Below the pieces are notes generated by a model, which saw only the letters and a list, made by a program, of their open reading frames with translations, made no database searches and was not told where the DNA came from. Shown here one piece after another: positions 22,166 to 34,740 of a stretch of 64,000 nt of DNA. Source of the DNA: Cervus elaphus (Eukaryota; Chordata; Mammalia; Artiodactyla; Cervidae); NCBI RefSeq assembly GCF_910594005.1, contig NC_057826.1, forward strand, positions 77,977,163 through 78,041,162, written 5' to 3'. The translations under genes and the position numbers were made by a program. Numbering within the stretch: the first letter of the stretch is position 1; every line of letters starts with the position of its first letter.

Positions 22166-23561
22166 GCGCAATATGCTTATCACCAAGGGCCCTGCATTAT
22201 GAAGGAGGGCAGGGAAGGCACAGTTCTTGATTTCAGAAAGCTTCCATTTAACGACATGGCAGCGCATACAGCGCTACACATATGCACAGAGTTACTGTGA
22301 CTCATGTTGTCTTCTAAGAGCCCTGTAGCTAAAATATTCATGTTCCATCTTCATTATCTTGCTTTCAGATTTCTGCCCTGGATTCACAGATTGAACCTTG
22401 TTCCTGCAGTAAAGACTAGAGTCTTCTACAGTAGGGCTGTGGATGCTTGGATTTTAGAGGCAACAGTGTGAGCAAATCAACCACCAAGATGCGTTATGCT
22501 ACAGTTACTCAGCTCCTGAGCTGTAACTGTCTGGTATTGCTTTTTCCATTTGATCAGGAAGTTTCTCTAACCCATTTCTCCCTTCAGGGGAGTAGGGGAA
22601 GACAGCAACAAGGGCAGGGGCAGGGAAGATTTCAGGCTTGAAGATTCAGAAAGCCAAGTCATAGATCAACTAGAAGAAATGAAGCAGGGGGAGATTCAGG
22701 GTACAGTGAAATTCCATTGCTTTCATGACCTTGAAAGGTAAGCGATGATATATCTAGAGGACACCGTGTGCTAAGATGTGCTAACATAAAAGGAAGGGAA
22801 GCTTGCACTAGCTGTAGACTTTGCCAAGCACACACTGCCAAGGCTGCCAAGACTACTTCAGCCTTGACTCTTAGATCCATGATCTGGGACATGGGACAGT
22901 GCTCTACTGTGCTGGACATCTTCCAGTGACATTGACCCAATAGAGGGCTGGGAGGAAGATTTCTTGCTTCTAGGAGAGAGAAATTTCCCTCCAAAGTAGA
23001 GTTACTGAACTGCCCATATGTAGGATGTGGGGAGACTGAGAATACTTGAGTCCCAGGAGACATGCTGAAGACAGATGTGTCTTCCTACGGGCTAGATCCC
23101 TTTGTAAATCTAATGTTTGGAGAATTTGCCTCTGATTTCATTTCAGGAGATTTGTGCTTGTTCCTGACTGCCCATCAACCTGAAAAATAACAATTCTTGA
23201 TCAAAGCCTTCTGAGAACCTACACCAAAGAGGATTGAGAGGACTGGGGTTGCATCTCTGGGCAATCACTGCCCCTCCAGTATCACTGCACTTTCTACACA
23301 CCAAGGCAGCCTGGTCATCGTGTCCCCCAAAATTCAAATCAGAAGACTGACATGGTTTTGATTCTAGTTCTCTCTACAAATACAACTCCAGGTGCCTGGT
23401 CATTAATCAATCTTAATTCTCGCTTTAATTTCTCAACTGTGGCTTCCAATTCCTGCTTTCCCAACCTCATCCAAAGGAGTCATTCCTCGTCCCCTGATGA
23501 ATGGGCAGGCACCTCAGAAACTCGCTCTAGGAATCCGTGGTTCCCACATGCCTACATTTGA
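22166..23561. other. Intergenic DNA, nothing recognised
   Basis: No gene. The 134-codon minus frame 22659-23063 carries no recognisable domain or splice context. Confidence 0.4.
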
Positions 23562-23575
23562 CCACTGGAGGGCAG
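23562..23575 (+). promoter_or_regulatory. Candidate CTCF site
   Basis: CCACTGGAGGGCAG differs at one position (G at position 6) from CCASYAGRKGGCRS, in the context TGACCACTGGAGGGCAGTGC. Non-repetitive surroundings and plus orientation. Inferred from motif only. Confidence 0.45.
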
Positions 23576-23884
23576 TGCTGGACCAGCCAAATCTCTAGGT
23601 GCGCTGCTCCATCTTCGTCCCCACCTGGGCCGTCATTGTAGGATATAGCCTCTGGTTGGAAGCCAAAAACCAAGGACCACTGGAGCACCCTGAGAGCACA
23701 GCGCGGTCAAGCCTATTACAGCAGCTCCTCCAAACCTGGGTCATAGAAATAAAAGGCAGTTCACCAGAAAGTAGATTTGGCTCCAATCCCCTGGGAAAGA
23801 CTGAGACGACAATTTGTCTCATCGTGTCATTAATCAGGAACCATCTGTCTCTCTGAATGGGGATGCAGAGTCCTACCTATCTCT

Positions 23885-23995
23885 ACCCACTCAGGTGTAA
23901 GCTCCTTGAGGGTAATGTCTTAATAAGCTCTATATTCCTGGCAGTAAACACAGTGTTTGACAATAAATGTTTGTTCAATGAATGGGTAGAAGAAG
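23885..23995 (+). repeat. L2-like 3' end
   Basis: GTAAGCTCCTTGAGGGTAAT, then ACAATAAATGTTTGTTCAAT and GAATGGG: the characteristic L2 terminus. Confidence 0.8.
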
Positions 23996-24952
23996 CATGC
24001 ATACATATATACGCATAAATTGGGATTGGCCATTTTCAGATTTGTTCCTGTTTTCCAGCTCTTATAACACCTAAACTTTAAGCCATCAATTAGTTGCTGT
24101 GCATTTTTAGTCCTGAAGACAGCCAAGGATAATTAGGTTATTAATTAAAGCAGTGGTTGTCATTGTACAAACGCTATTTCAAACACCACTTCAAGAGTTT
24201 CAGATCTCTTACTTTCAGAAGTCCTTCGTTATATCACCCATGTGTCCTCAGATCTCATCAGCCTGTGGATTACAAAATACTGACATCGTTTCATGAATAT
24301 TCAGTTTATAACTAGCAGGCTCTATCATGGTAATGTGGAGCATCCATTCTGTCCCCAGGGGACTTATGGTCATTTCATCCCACCATGGGTCCCCATGGGG
24401 CTCCACAACTTCACTGAACCAGAACTTTCCTTCAGGCCCCCTTGTGTCATCCCACAAGACCCTTCTCCAGGCTGCTGTCCCCTCTGCCTACTGCCAATGG
24501 ATTCCACCTGGCGGTGGACACAGCCTGCTCTCTTAATCATTCAAAGCACAGCTAAATGCTAGCGGAGAGAAAGAAATGCACATTTTAAGACCCCAAACCC
24601 AACCTCTTCCTGTCTCCCTGCAGACTTCCACATAGCAGGGACCAGTCAGTGCCCCCAGTAAAAATCTGCAGGCCTCCCACATCCTCATGTGCAGAGTCCA
24701 AAACCAGCTCTTTTGCTGCCCTGGGATGACTGACAGTGAGACAAACTACTCCTTCCAGGGAAGCTCTTCACCAACCCTCCACCATCTCAGGTAGAGGCTG
24801 GTCTTCATGGCCCAAAAAGGCAAAATCGGTGTTATTAGGTCTTAAAATATAATGTATGAGACACCAATAGCTTTGACTATATTCATATTTGGAGGAAAAT
24901 ATGCCCTCCACTTCTAACTTGAAAGATACAAATTAATTTTTCTCAATAGAAT
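23996..24952. other. Intergenic DNA, nothing recognised
   Basis: No gene. Overlapping frames of 69-89 codons near 24248-24562 carry no known motif. Confidence 0.4.
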
Positions 24953-25045
24953 ACTTTTTTAATTGATTTATTTTTAATTGAAGGATAATTGCTTTAGAGA
25001 ATTTTGTTGGTTTCTGCCAAACAACAGAATATTTTCTATCTTAGT
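24953..25045 (-). mobile_element. L1 3' end fragment
   Basis: TTTTTAATTGAAGGATAATT, then GCTTTAGAGAATTTTGTTGG and TTTCTGCCAAACAACA are the reverse of the ruminant L1 terminus also seen at 43755-43868. Confidence 0.8.
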
Positions 25046-25240
25046 GTACATCTGAATTTAGTTGTATGCAGACTTCATAATTTTCCCCAACAATGAGTGG
25101 ATATTTGTTTTAGATGTGAATACACTCATTCTCAGCCTTACTCTAGTTTTCTCAACAACAGTGCTCTAAGTTCATCTAGTGTCTCTAGTCTACCAACAAA
25201 ACCCTCTCAGCCTCAACAATCTTCAAGGATCAGTTCTACT

Positions 25241-25378
25241 GAAAGAAAAGAAAAGATAGAAAGGAAGGAAAGAAGGAAGAAGGAACACATCACTATAAAG
25301 CAATTATCCTCTGGTTTTAAAAAAAATGCAAAATGAAAGAAAGAAGGGAAAAAGGGAATGAAGGAATAAAGAAAAGAA
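25241..25378. repeat. Purine-rich low-complexity tracts
   Basis: Two A/G-rich stretches (25241-25285 and about 25330-25378) of GAAAG/GGAA type. Confidence 0.8.
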
Positions 25379-26469
25379 ATATCCCTTTATAAAAACACCT
25401 AACTTAAATTTCTTCCTACAGTTCAAATTTAGGTCTTCAGGGTCTTCATTCTTCTCACAAAAATGTTGTAAATCAAAGCAAACTCTCCTTAGAGCAACTG
25501 GAAAAAAAAATTCTTTCTAAAATAACATTTTCCTGTAACTGTTCATGGGAGTTGAGTTCATCATATGTTAAGCATGTCCCAGCCTGTTATTTTTCAAGAT
25601 GTCTTCAATATGATCAAGGGACAGGCCTCTAGGGCATCATCTCTGTTCTATACCTGGAAAAAACAATGTACAGAAATTTCCATAAGAGAGGAGATTGACA
25701 GTCAATACATAAGACTCAAGAGGCAAGGAAAGCCCACAGGGTTAATGCACTGCATTCAAATACAGACCTGACTCAGGGCTCTGAATATCCAGGTCCAGAT
25801 CTTCGATGGGTGGATAATGCCTGAGGCTTGATACCAGGTCTGATGTCCACGTTTGACATCTATGGCAGACCTCACACCCTCCTGCCTTGTGATTTGGAAA
25901 AACTCGAAATCTCTCCTAAGACTGTGACCCATGTGAGAAGTGTCTGAGATTATTTTCCTTGAAACTATAATTCCTTCTGACAACTCCAACACCAGGCAAC
26001 CCTGGTTACTAACTGGTGGATTTAATTTTTCACACTGTGGCAGCAGTGTAGGAAATCTTAGTCCCTCGAAACCACACACGCTGGGTTACTCCCTGAAGGA
26101 GACAGTGACACTGCAGGAACTTGTTGAACACAGAGGACCTCAAAAAGGACCATGGACCCCAAGTGTCGCCAGTGGCAGAGTCAAATCCTTCAGTACATTC
26201 ACCAAAAGTGATCCAGCTGGAAGTGTTCTTTCAGGTTCCCATTAGAGACTAGCAGATTGCCTACCTGGCAGACATTGTTGCATAACAGCTGTACTTTGGA
26301 CAGAGCACACTGGTGGACCTTGGAAAATCAATTGGAAAATCTACCTTTTCCTCAAGCATATGGACCTTCCTGAAACCTGTAAGAGAATGGGGTAGGGTAG
26401 GGTGAGTTTTCAATAGGAGACACATAAAGACCCTCCTAGCACTCATTTCTAACGTCAGAACATGATAAA
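25379..26469. other. Intergenic DNA, nothing recognised
   Basis: No gene. The frames of 101-107 codons (25756-26079 minus and 25940-26245 plus) overlap on opposite strands and show no domain. Confidence 0.4.
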
Positions 26470-27010
26470 TGTTGGTCAGAGTACAATGCACAGTTGTCCA
26501 GAGGAGGGAGAGATTAGTTTGGTTAAGAAGGATGGGGAAAGGCTCCCTGGTGGAAGTTATAGTTGAACTGACTTAAAGGATGAAGGATTTTGACCAATGG
26601 AGGGACTGGAGAAAGACATGACAAGAAGAGGGTTAGCAGCTTAGGCAATTCAGGAAGGTGGATGGGACTGTGTTTGGACAAGAGCATCCACTCTGCGGGA
26701 ATGAGTCAGCACTGATGGCCAGGTCAGAGCAGTGGCTGCTGTGGTGAGATGTAGCCTGATGGGGTAAGGTCTTGCAAACCAGGATAAAGGATTTGGATTT
26801 TTGTCCTGTGAGAAGTCATAAGAAATCAGAGATACAAAAGAGGCAATGTGCTTGGAAAGTGTTTTAGAAAGATCACTGTGGATGAGAGGATTGGTTTGGA
26901 GACCCAAAGCAGTGAGCTCAGATATAAAGTTTGTGTGAAAGCTGAGATGGACAATGGAAAGGTCAGGAATAAGCACCTGGAAAGAGAAAGCAGATTCAAG
27001 AGACATCAAA
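26470..27010 (-). repeat. L2-like LINE remnant
   Basis: GGAAAGGCTCCCTGGTGGAA, GATTTGGATTTTTGTCCTGT and AGAAAGATCACTGTGGATGA lie in the order of an L2 3' region read in reverse. Long decayed copy. Confidence 0.7.
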
Positions 27011-27058
27011 AGCAGATGAATGATAAGTGGGAGTCAAGGGGGAGAGAGAGGGCCTCTT

Positions 27059-27072
27059 TTTTTTTTTTTTTT
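27059..27072 (-). mobile_element. Body-less poly(A) retro-insertion
   Basis: Fourteen T flanked by a perfect 13-bp direct repeat GAGAGGGCCTCTT (27046-27058 and 27073-27085). It looks like LINE-mediated target-primed insertion of an A-tail without a body. Confidence 0.6.
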
Positions 27073-27085
27073 GAGAGGGCCTCTT

Positions 27086-28419
27086 AATGGCATCCTGCTT
27101 GTATGCTGGAAGATTCTCTAGCTTGTATGTTTCAAGACTTTGTCGTCAGAAATTAATTCTATCTGTTTTTACTATATTAAGACTTAAAGTGTTGATCTTC
27201 CTAAGAATATTTTTATTATGTTTCTATGGTCCAAACGACTAATCTCCAATGACAGAATTTCAGAATTTGAGGGTAGGGAGTTTCTGGGCCCTCAAAACTC
27301 ATTCCATAATTGGCTGTCCACCCTTATTTATGAATTCAGCATGTGAAGGAGCATCCAGCTACTGGACTGAAATCACTTGATTACCGTTATCTTTTCTTCT
27401 CTCTATTCAGTTTGGCCTAAGGAGAGCTAGATCCAGAGAAAGTCTATCATAAGTTCTTGGCTTCCCCGGCCAGTCAATCAAAGCCCTCTTCCTAGTAAAA
27501 TGGTTAGGCTATTACATACCTCCCAGCACCAAGGGCAACCTTCCCCAGGAGTCTTTGATGAGTCAGTCTAGGGCCATCATACTACACACATGAATCTTCT
27601 CAACTAGCTTCACTGTCCCAGGTATCATCAGCACCGCTGTGAGGGTGCCTGGCCACCCTGTCACACCACCGGTTTTGCTGCAGGCACACCCACAGCCACA
27701 CCACCAGCCTTCCACCTCTGCGTGTCTGTGTGCATGGCACTTCTGTGTAACCAGCCATCCTGGGATGACTCTCCCCTTACTTCGTTGTGCAGTCTCCCAT
27801 AATCCCTTTAAAATTCTTCAAAAGAGTATCTTGCAGAAAGAGGAATAGTCTTAGGAAAGAGAGAGGGAAAGAGATGAGGGAAGACAGAAGCAGAGGTATG
27901 AGTCAAGGCTTTGAGGAAAGCAATAAAAGAGAAAGACTCCAGTGACCTCCATTAGTCCTGGCTCTCAAAATAAGATTGGCCCTAAAGATAGCTTATTATT
28001 TATCCCAAATTAAAATTTCCTAGCTCTGCAGTCACTGGAGACACGGTGAAAAGAAAACCATCACACAAAAGATGCCGTTATCCTCACAGCAGGAACAATT
28101 GCAACCAATCTGATTCTACTCCAAGAATAGAAAGATAACAGTGCAAAGACAGAAAGCTCAAAACTGTGAATTGTCAACAAACAGAACTGTTTCTTGAGGG
28201 AAGAATGGTTATAAAGGAAGGTAGGCAGAAAAGGAACCCTCTGGCTCTAAGATGGGGCAGGAATTGCCAGGGAAAGTTCTAGTTTGTGTTCCTCCAGGGT
28301 GAACCTACCACCAGCTGTGCTGACTGGGAACAAACCCTGCCTGGATCTGTGCAGACCCTGGAAGCCCCTCAACCCACCCCTGCCCAGCTTCGTGTATATT
28401 TCTGAAGTTAAACATCACC
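27086..28419. other. Intergenic DNA, nothing recognised
   Basis: No gene or confidently named repeat. Confidence 0.4.
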
Positions 28420-28560
28420 ACCAGACTTTAAACTCCACGGTGGCAGAAATTTCAACTGGTTTTCCTTTCCACCGCATCCTCAGCACTCAGCACAAAGCTT
28501 GTATACAGCTGACATTCAATACATCTTCACTGAACAGATGGTTGCCTGATGAATGGATTC
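28420..28560 (+). repeat. L2-like 3' end
   Basis: AAACTCCACGGTGGCAGAAA, TCCTCAGCACTCAGCACAAA and ACATTCAATACATCTTCACT match the L2 3' terminus order. Confidence 0.65.
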
Positions 28561-28779
28561 TTTAAAATGAACAAAGTACTTCTTCCCTTTCTGGCTTCTG
28601 AAGAGCAAGTCCCAGAACCAGAACCAGTCAGGAGGGTAGTGCTAGCCATCGTTCCTTCAAGAAAAGGACTGTTCCTACCTTTCCGCCTCCTTAGGTTCCT
28701 GAAGCTCAGAAACAAGGACCCCAGGGATCACGACCCACCAAATGTCTTTCAACAAAAGATTCTCTCCCTGGTTGTTTCC

Positions 28780-29260
28780 TTTCAGAGAATGAGCCCCCCG
28801 GGGGCTGATAAGGAAATGGCGCCATATGCGAAAACGCAGGCCCCTAGTGGCGGAGGGGCACCGAGCTCCTCCAAAGGGGCCCGTTGGCTGTTGCCTTTGA
28901 ACAAATCTGAGTGTGTCTTTCGATAGCGCACGCACCAACCACCCCCTGAAGACCTCTTTCCTTTATGGCTGCAGCAACGAAGCAGCCACATGGTTGTTAC
29001 AGATAAGGTGGCCTGACTGCCTGGTGCATGCAAAGTAGGCTTCACGGTAAACAGCGCCGGGAGGAACTGCCGCGCTGCCACGTAGCGGCTGCTCTGCGTC
29101 TGGCCGCCCTGCCTCTCTAACTGGCTCCCAGGTAAACGGCTGCAATTCTCCTTTGCTATCCTTTTTCTCTTTGCCGATGGTTTCTGTGGGACCTGAAATT
29201 ACACAACTTCCAACAGAGCTGCCATGATTGGGAGGCATGTGACGTGCCAATGCCTATGTA
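28780..29260. other. Local GC-rich, CpG-bearing segment
   Basis: Compared with its neighbours it is GC-rich with several CpG (for example GGCGCCATATGCGAAAACGC). It holds a weaker minus-strand CTCF-like motif at 28837-28850 (two mismatches) and a CRE-like TGACGT near 29240. No coding gene is supported; the 125-codon frame 28549-28926 lacks known motifs. Confidence 0.35.
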
Positions 29261-30014
29261 ATATTCCTGGTGGGAAATATAACTCTGATATCTGCAGAGA
29301 CTAACAGGCTCACTCATACCTTCCATGCCTTTCAAGGCACCCTGGTATTGGAGCCTTACCAGTTGTTTGTAGACAGAGAGCTATCCTCCAGGACCTAAAC
29401 CATTAGGCACGAGGAGCCAAGAGACAAAGCCATTTACTGCCAGCTCTACAGGCACCATGAGACACCCTTAACATCACACAGGACAAAGGCTGTATGCCTC
29501 AAGCAAGCTCAACACAGAAAATTCAGAGGGCATCCACCAAGAGAGAGGGTGTTCAGGATCATCTTAAACTCCCTCCACTCGTTCATCGATTCATTCATTC
29601 AAAACCAAAGGACCCTCATGGTTTAGAAATCAATATCCTAAGTGCTATGGGAATACAAAGATACAAAACAAGCACTTCTCAAATAATAAAATGTATTCAG
29701 CCGTTAACACCTCCTCACATTTATCTTGCTAAACCAGAAGTGAAAATTAAATCCTGTTGAATTACTTGCATCTTTGACCTGACACATAAAAGCACAGTCC
29801 CCAATACCCAGAGCGACAAACAAATTGGACACAGTAAAAAAAAAATCAAACCCAACAATTAACATCTTAATCACAGACCCTTGGAAACCTAACATTTCTA
29901 ACAGCCTGAAAGATTTTAAGCATCTACATATACATATGTAAAATACTAGTACATTAAATAAATAATCGATAGATAATAGAAAGATACATGTGAAGAGTAG
30001 GTAGCATAGTAGCA
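29261..30014. other. Intergenic DNA with a short L2-like patch
   Basis: About 29580-29690 (TTCATTCATTCAAAACCAAA.. CTAAGTGCTATGGGAATACA) is L2-like. The rest is unassigned. Confidence 0.4.
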
Positions 30015-30270
30015 ATGACTGAGTTCACCTTCAGACTTGGAAGCCAGACTTGTTGAATTTTGGATCCCAATCTTCCACTTAGTGAGTCACTAGCTATATG
30101 ACCTTGGGCAAGTTACTTTATGCCTTGCCTCTCTCAGTTATAAAATAATTATAATAATAATACTTACCTTAGAGGACTGTTGCAAGAGTTAAGTGAATTA
30201 TTACATGTAATGCACTTAGAGTGTCACTTGGCACAGAGGAAACACAGGAAGTTTTAGCTGCTATTGCTGT
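30015..30270 (+). repeat. MIR, near complete
   Basis: ATATGACCTTGGGCAAGTTA, then ATAAAATAATTATAATAATA, TAGAGGACTGTTGCAAGAGT and TTGGCACAGAGGAAAC. One of the clearest MIR copies here. Confidence 0.9.
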
Positions 30271-31834
30271 GGATGGTGATGAGATCATGATGGTGATTAT
30301 CACTACATATCTGCATCCCTGTATTGGGCTGGCCTAGGCCCTTAGCAACCTGATAAAGAGTAAGTCAATCTCTTGGACAATTAAGCATTGTTTTTATATT
30401 AGCATCCCATCTAATAAAAGCTAAATATGAGTGGGAATTCACAGAAATACAATTCAAAAGACTTTCAGGACCTTTTTTACTGGATGCTGATCAATTATTA
30501 CAGGCTTCCTATATAGAAAAAAGTAAAATCAGCAGAAAGCAAGACATTATGAGATATTCAAATAAAACAGTAGCCTGACCCATTAAATGGATAGTGGAAT
30601 AATTTATACATGTAGAGCCAGAAAAAAAGTTAAAGTTGCTTATGAACATAATCATAAATAAGGAATTAGTTTTTTCAACATCGTAAGGCATACTACATGA
30701 CCTGAAAATGTTCCTATATCCAAAGAAATTATAAATCAAGTCAAAGTACACCTGACTCTATGGCATCCTAAAATAACTGTCAAGTGAAGATCATACCATG
30801 ATTTCAGAAGTGCATAATCTCTACAAATACACACTCACATTGGCCTCTGTTTGTTCATGGAACCACCCATGAAAACTCCTGGGTGTGAACTGCTGAGCTG
30901 AGAACTTGAAATAAGCAGGCTTGTCTTCTCTATTTTCTTTTCTGAAGATGCAGGATCTCCTGCGGCTTCAGATCTTGCTTTTATTCATCAGTGGAAACAC
31001 TAATCCCCTGCTGTTTTGCTGGCTTTCTCATTTGCAGCCAGCATATGGGCTCATCAGCACCAGCGCCCCCAAGAGCAGTCCTTCAAGTGCACAGAATCAC
31101 ACAAAACAAGAGGCTTTTCTTGGGATAAAAGAACTAGAGAAGGACCCTTTGCAAAATTTGGCTTTGGAAATCTGATTTCAAAGTCTTAACCCTGATGGGA
31201 CAGGCCCAGATTGACACAGTGGTGAGCGAGTGAGTCACTTTCTTTCCGGGTTTTCTCTTCCCCAGGGGTACCTTGGGGTTATTTTTAACACAGCCCCCGA
31301 ATTGCTGAATGCTTACGCAGAAAATTCTGGTTTCCTAAAGGACACTGACAACTTTAGGAACCCTCCTGTATTTTCAACCAATAAAAATCAGTTCAGTCAA
31401 CTCTCCCTAGAGCAACCAAAATTCAAAGGCCATGCCATAATGAAATAGATTCTTTGTGACTCTGTCACAAAGATCTCTGATTATACCACGCTAACAGTCT
31501 CAGTAAGAGAAATAACTGTTCTTCATTTTCCACTACCATCAGAGGGAGAGGAAGTCTGGATACAGTAGAAGAAAGTTATTAGAGAATGAGGCATTGACTG
31601 GAGAACACTGCCCACGGGTGGGTTTCCTGGTCTCTTCCTGTAGGGACCAAATGAAAACTGTGATGGAGCTCATGGTATACTTGAGCGCATCTGTCCCAAC
31701 CACCTCATCATCTCACTGGAAGCCCTCTAATCTCCCTACGTGATCCTGGAAGAAAAGGTGAACAAGAAGGTTAAAGCCATTTAATAAATGTTCATCAAGT
31801 ATCCGTAAGTCTCAGACTATAGAATTGGAGAGGT
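30271..31834. other. Intergenic DNA, nothing recognised
   Basis: A plus frame at 30921-31175 begins with a leader-like hydrophobic stretch, but no V exon or recombination signal follows. A CACAGTG at 31215 has no nonamer at 12 or 23 bp. Confidence 0.4.
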
Positions 31835-32125
31835 TCATTTTTTTAATTCAACAATATATGCTGAGTGTCTACTCAATATGCCAAACACCATCTCAAGAGC
31901 CAAGGATACCAAGGCAGGAAACACAAGCTTTCTACCATTCTGGAGTTCACGCTGTAGTGGGGCTTGTAACCTAACAGAGGAACGGAGTCAGACACATGTG
32001 AAAACAAGACAAGTACCTGGTTGTGATGATCATGGGAGGGTTCCAGAAGGAAGGCACAGACTGGAATTAAGACCTCTAGATTTCAGGATGAGCTGGGTGA
32101 TGGGAGCCTGGAAAACATCTTAAAG
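31835..32125 (-). repeat. L2-like remnant
   Basis: ATATGCTGAGTGTCTACTCA, CTGGAGTTCACGCTGTAGTG and GAAAACATCTTAAAGGAGCT fit an L2 3' region in reverse. Confidence 0.65.
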
Positions 32126-33195
32126 GAGCTGAGCTGAGACTAAATACGGAAAAGTTTTTTTATTTACATCACAAGGTCTCAAGTCAGCGACAGAAGCAGA
32201 ATTACAACTGTAACGCGTCCCTACTTGCCTCCATGCTGTTTTGCTTCACAGCTGCTTCATTCAATGCCGTGCAGCTGGGTAACTGAGTCGCAGATGGAAT
32301 ACTGGCAGCCAAAATCTTTTTAGAGACAAATGACACTGTGATTTTCCTTGACACCCATTGAAATTCCTCACTAATTTCCAAAAATATCTAATGTTTGCTT
32401 TAAAACAACCAGTGGTGCCCAGACATTTCAGGAAAAACAAATCAGAGAAGCAGAGTAATTCCAGCCATCTGAGCGTTCTGAGCCCAGATCAATCAGATGG
32501 GCAAAAGCCACTTACTGAAGGCCGTCCTGGGGTACCAGGCAGCTGAGATCCAAACCAAGAGAGTCAGAAATGCAGCTTCCACTCCCTTCATTCACCTCCA
32601 TTTCTGTTCTTTGGTTGCTTGTCCAACCACCCAATGCCAGAGCAGAGAAACAGCAGCTAGAAACAGGCCAAACAGAAGTTATCTTCCATACCGAGATGAA
32701 GACAAATCATGGGCAAACATCAGAGTCTGACTTCCCTGTTAAAAGTTCTTAACGTGAGATGTTTGAGACTAATGAGCAAGAGGAAGGAAAGGTATTTCCT
32801 TCACTAAACTTATCTCCTTTTTTATCCCAAAGAACTCAAAGCGGGTGAGAGTAGATGAGTTCTCAAATCAAAGGTAAGGTAGGTCTTAAAACTTCCAATT
32901 ATAGAGAAAATCAAAGTTCTGGCACTCTCCCACTGATATTCAAGTCACCCAGTGGATATTTGATACTGAAGACTCAGAGGGGCAGAGACCATCAGAGAGA
33001 ATGGTGCTAGTAGCCAGTATGGGTTGATTTGATCTGACCCTGGGGTCTTTTTGCTTCTTCAGTCCACCTATTGTTTCTTCATCCCAATTGGACAAAGAAA
33101 ACTGGGACTCTAGCTCATATGTGGCTTCCATCCTTAGCTGCAAGAGATGATCCTTTGCCTACAGACACAGAAGTTATTGATTCTACTCCTTAATT
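32126..33195. other. Intergenic DNA, nothing recognised
   Basis: No gene or confident repeat. Confidence 0.4.
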
Positions 33196-33409
33196 CTGTG
33201 TGTGTTAGTTGCTCAGTCATGTCTAATTCTTTGCGACTTCATGGATTGTAGTTCACCAGGCTCCTCTATCCATGGCATTTTCCAGGCAAGAATACTGGAG
33301 TGGGTTGCCATTCCTTTCTCCAGGGGGGTCTTCCCAACCCAGGGATTGAACTTGGGTCTCCTGCATTGCAGACAGATTCTTTACCATCTGAGCCACCTGG
33401 GAAACCTTC
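33196..33409 (-). mobile_element. Bov-tA SINE
   Basis: Reverse BovA body (GTTGCTCAGTCATGTCTAAT.. GGAGTGGGTTGCCATT) and tRNA head ending TGAGCCACCTGGGAAACC. Confidence 0.93.
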
Positions 33410-33664
33410 AACTCTGATGCACTGCAACTCTGATGTGGCTCTATTCATTTCATCCATTTAACCTGCTCAACTTACCTGATCACAGTCCTAAGGACATAGC
33501 TCAGCTTCCCTGCTTCTCCCACAGGAATATTCTGCCAGGCTTGGAATGAGAAGCTCTGTATCTCTCCTGGTGACTATGACTCAGGAAAGGAGCTCTGACT
33601 ACGTCACTAACCCAACCATGACAAAGCAGAAGAGATGAGGCAAAGAAACCACCATCTGTGGTGG

Positions 33665-33865
33665 CCTACCACTGTGTGCCGGGCGTGGGGATGAGTGTCA
33701 CATGTGTGTTCTCTCATTCCCACCTACAACATCCCTACAAGGTAGTCACTCTACTTGCAGATGATGAAATCAAGATTCAGAGATGTAGCTTGCCCAGCTA
33801 CTGGCAAGTTGCAAAGCAAGACTCAAAACGTAGAGCTCTAAGACCTGCCAAGCTACTGCTCTTTC
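33665..33865 (-). repeat. MIR-like remnant
   Basis: CCACTGTGTGCCGGGCGTGG, ACAAGGTAGTCACTCTACTT and TGATGAAATCAAGATTCAGA read as MIR in reverse. Confidence 0.75.
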
Positions 33866-34149
33866 TATGGGTAGTGACATCACCTAAGTACCAATGGTGA
33901 TGTCAGAATGTTAGCCACAAGCAATTCCAAGCAGACTCTTGGATAGGAGCTATCCTGCTGCTGCAGAGTACCTCACTACTCCCCTCACCTACAACATGGG
34001 CAGACCTGGCTTCCCCAGCTTTGGGCTTGGGTTGTTGGCAAATCCTCCCCTAATCTCAGACATCACTTAGATGAGCAACCCACCAGTCTCCTTGAGAGTC
34101 AGGAGGACCCACAGAGAACTCCTGATTGGATCAGCAGGTATGTTAAGTT

Positions 34150-34740
34150 TCTCATATTGATAAGCTCTCTGCTGGACACTGAGAATGCAAATACAAAGAT
34201 GCTATCTTTGTCCTAAAGAATCTTAAAGTCCAATGCAGAAAACAAACAAATTATCAGATAGTTATAATAAAGGTGATAAGTGCCGTGACCCAACAAGTTC
34301 AAGGAGCCCTGGGAGACACCTCCCCTGGGTGAGGTGGGAGTGGAGAAGGAAGGTACAGTTTTTTCAGGAAGAAAGAGCAGCCACTGCAAAAACTGGGCGT
34401 ATGAGGACTAAAATACATTTTCAAACCTGCAAGTCCTTTTTGTGCAGCAGAAGTACTAAGTTCAAGCAGACGAGTGGCCCAAAGTGAGACTGGAGAGGGA
34501 AGAAGATCAGGAGATCATGTGGCCATGACATAGGATCTTCACATTCCCCTAAAAGCCAAGGGGAGTGAATAGGAGTTTCAGCAGAGGTGTGACCTGGTCC
34601 CCTTTGGTCTGAACAAAAAATTAGTGTGAGGCCTGCATGGAGAAGGGATGAAACAGGGAAGGATTCTGGAAGCAGGAAGGCCTTTAGGATAGTAGCGTAA
34701 TTGCTGTCAACTGGGGAAGAAAGCTTTGCCTGGGGCAGGG
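34150..34740 (-). repeat. L2-like LINE remnant
   Basis: CTGGACACTGAGAATGCAAA, then GGTGATAAGTGCCGTGACCC and TTTCAGCAGAGGTGTGACCT follow the order of an L2 3' region in reverse. Confidence 0.65.

Noticed and set aside
22659..23063. 134-codon minus-strand frame
   Set aside because: No recognisable motif and no gene structure around it.
24503..24522. CCACCTGGCGGTGG as a CTCF-like word
   Set aside because: At least three mismatches to the core in either orientation.
30921..31221. Leader-like hydrophobic N-terminus followed by CACAGTG at 31215, suggesting a degenerate V gene
   Set aside because: No Cys-Trp-Cys V framework between them and no nonamer at 12 or 23 bp.
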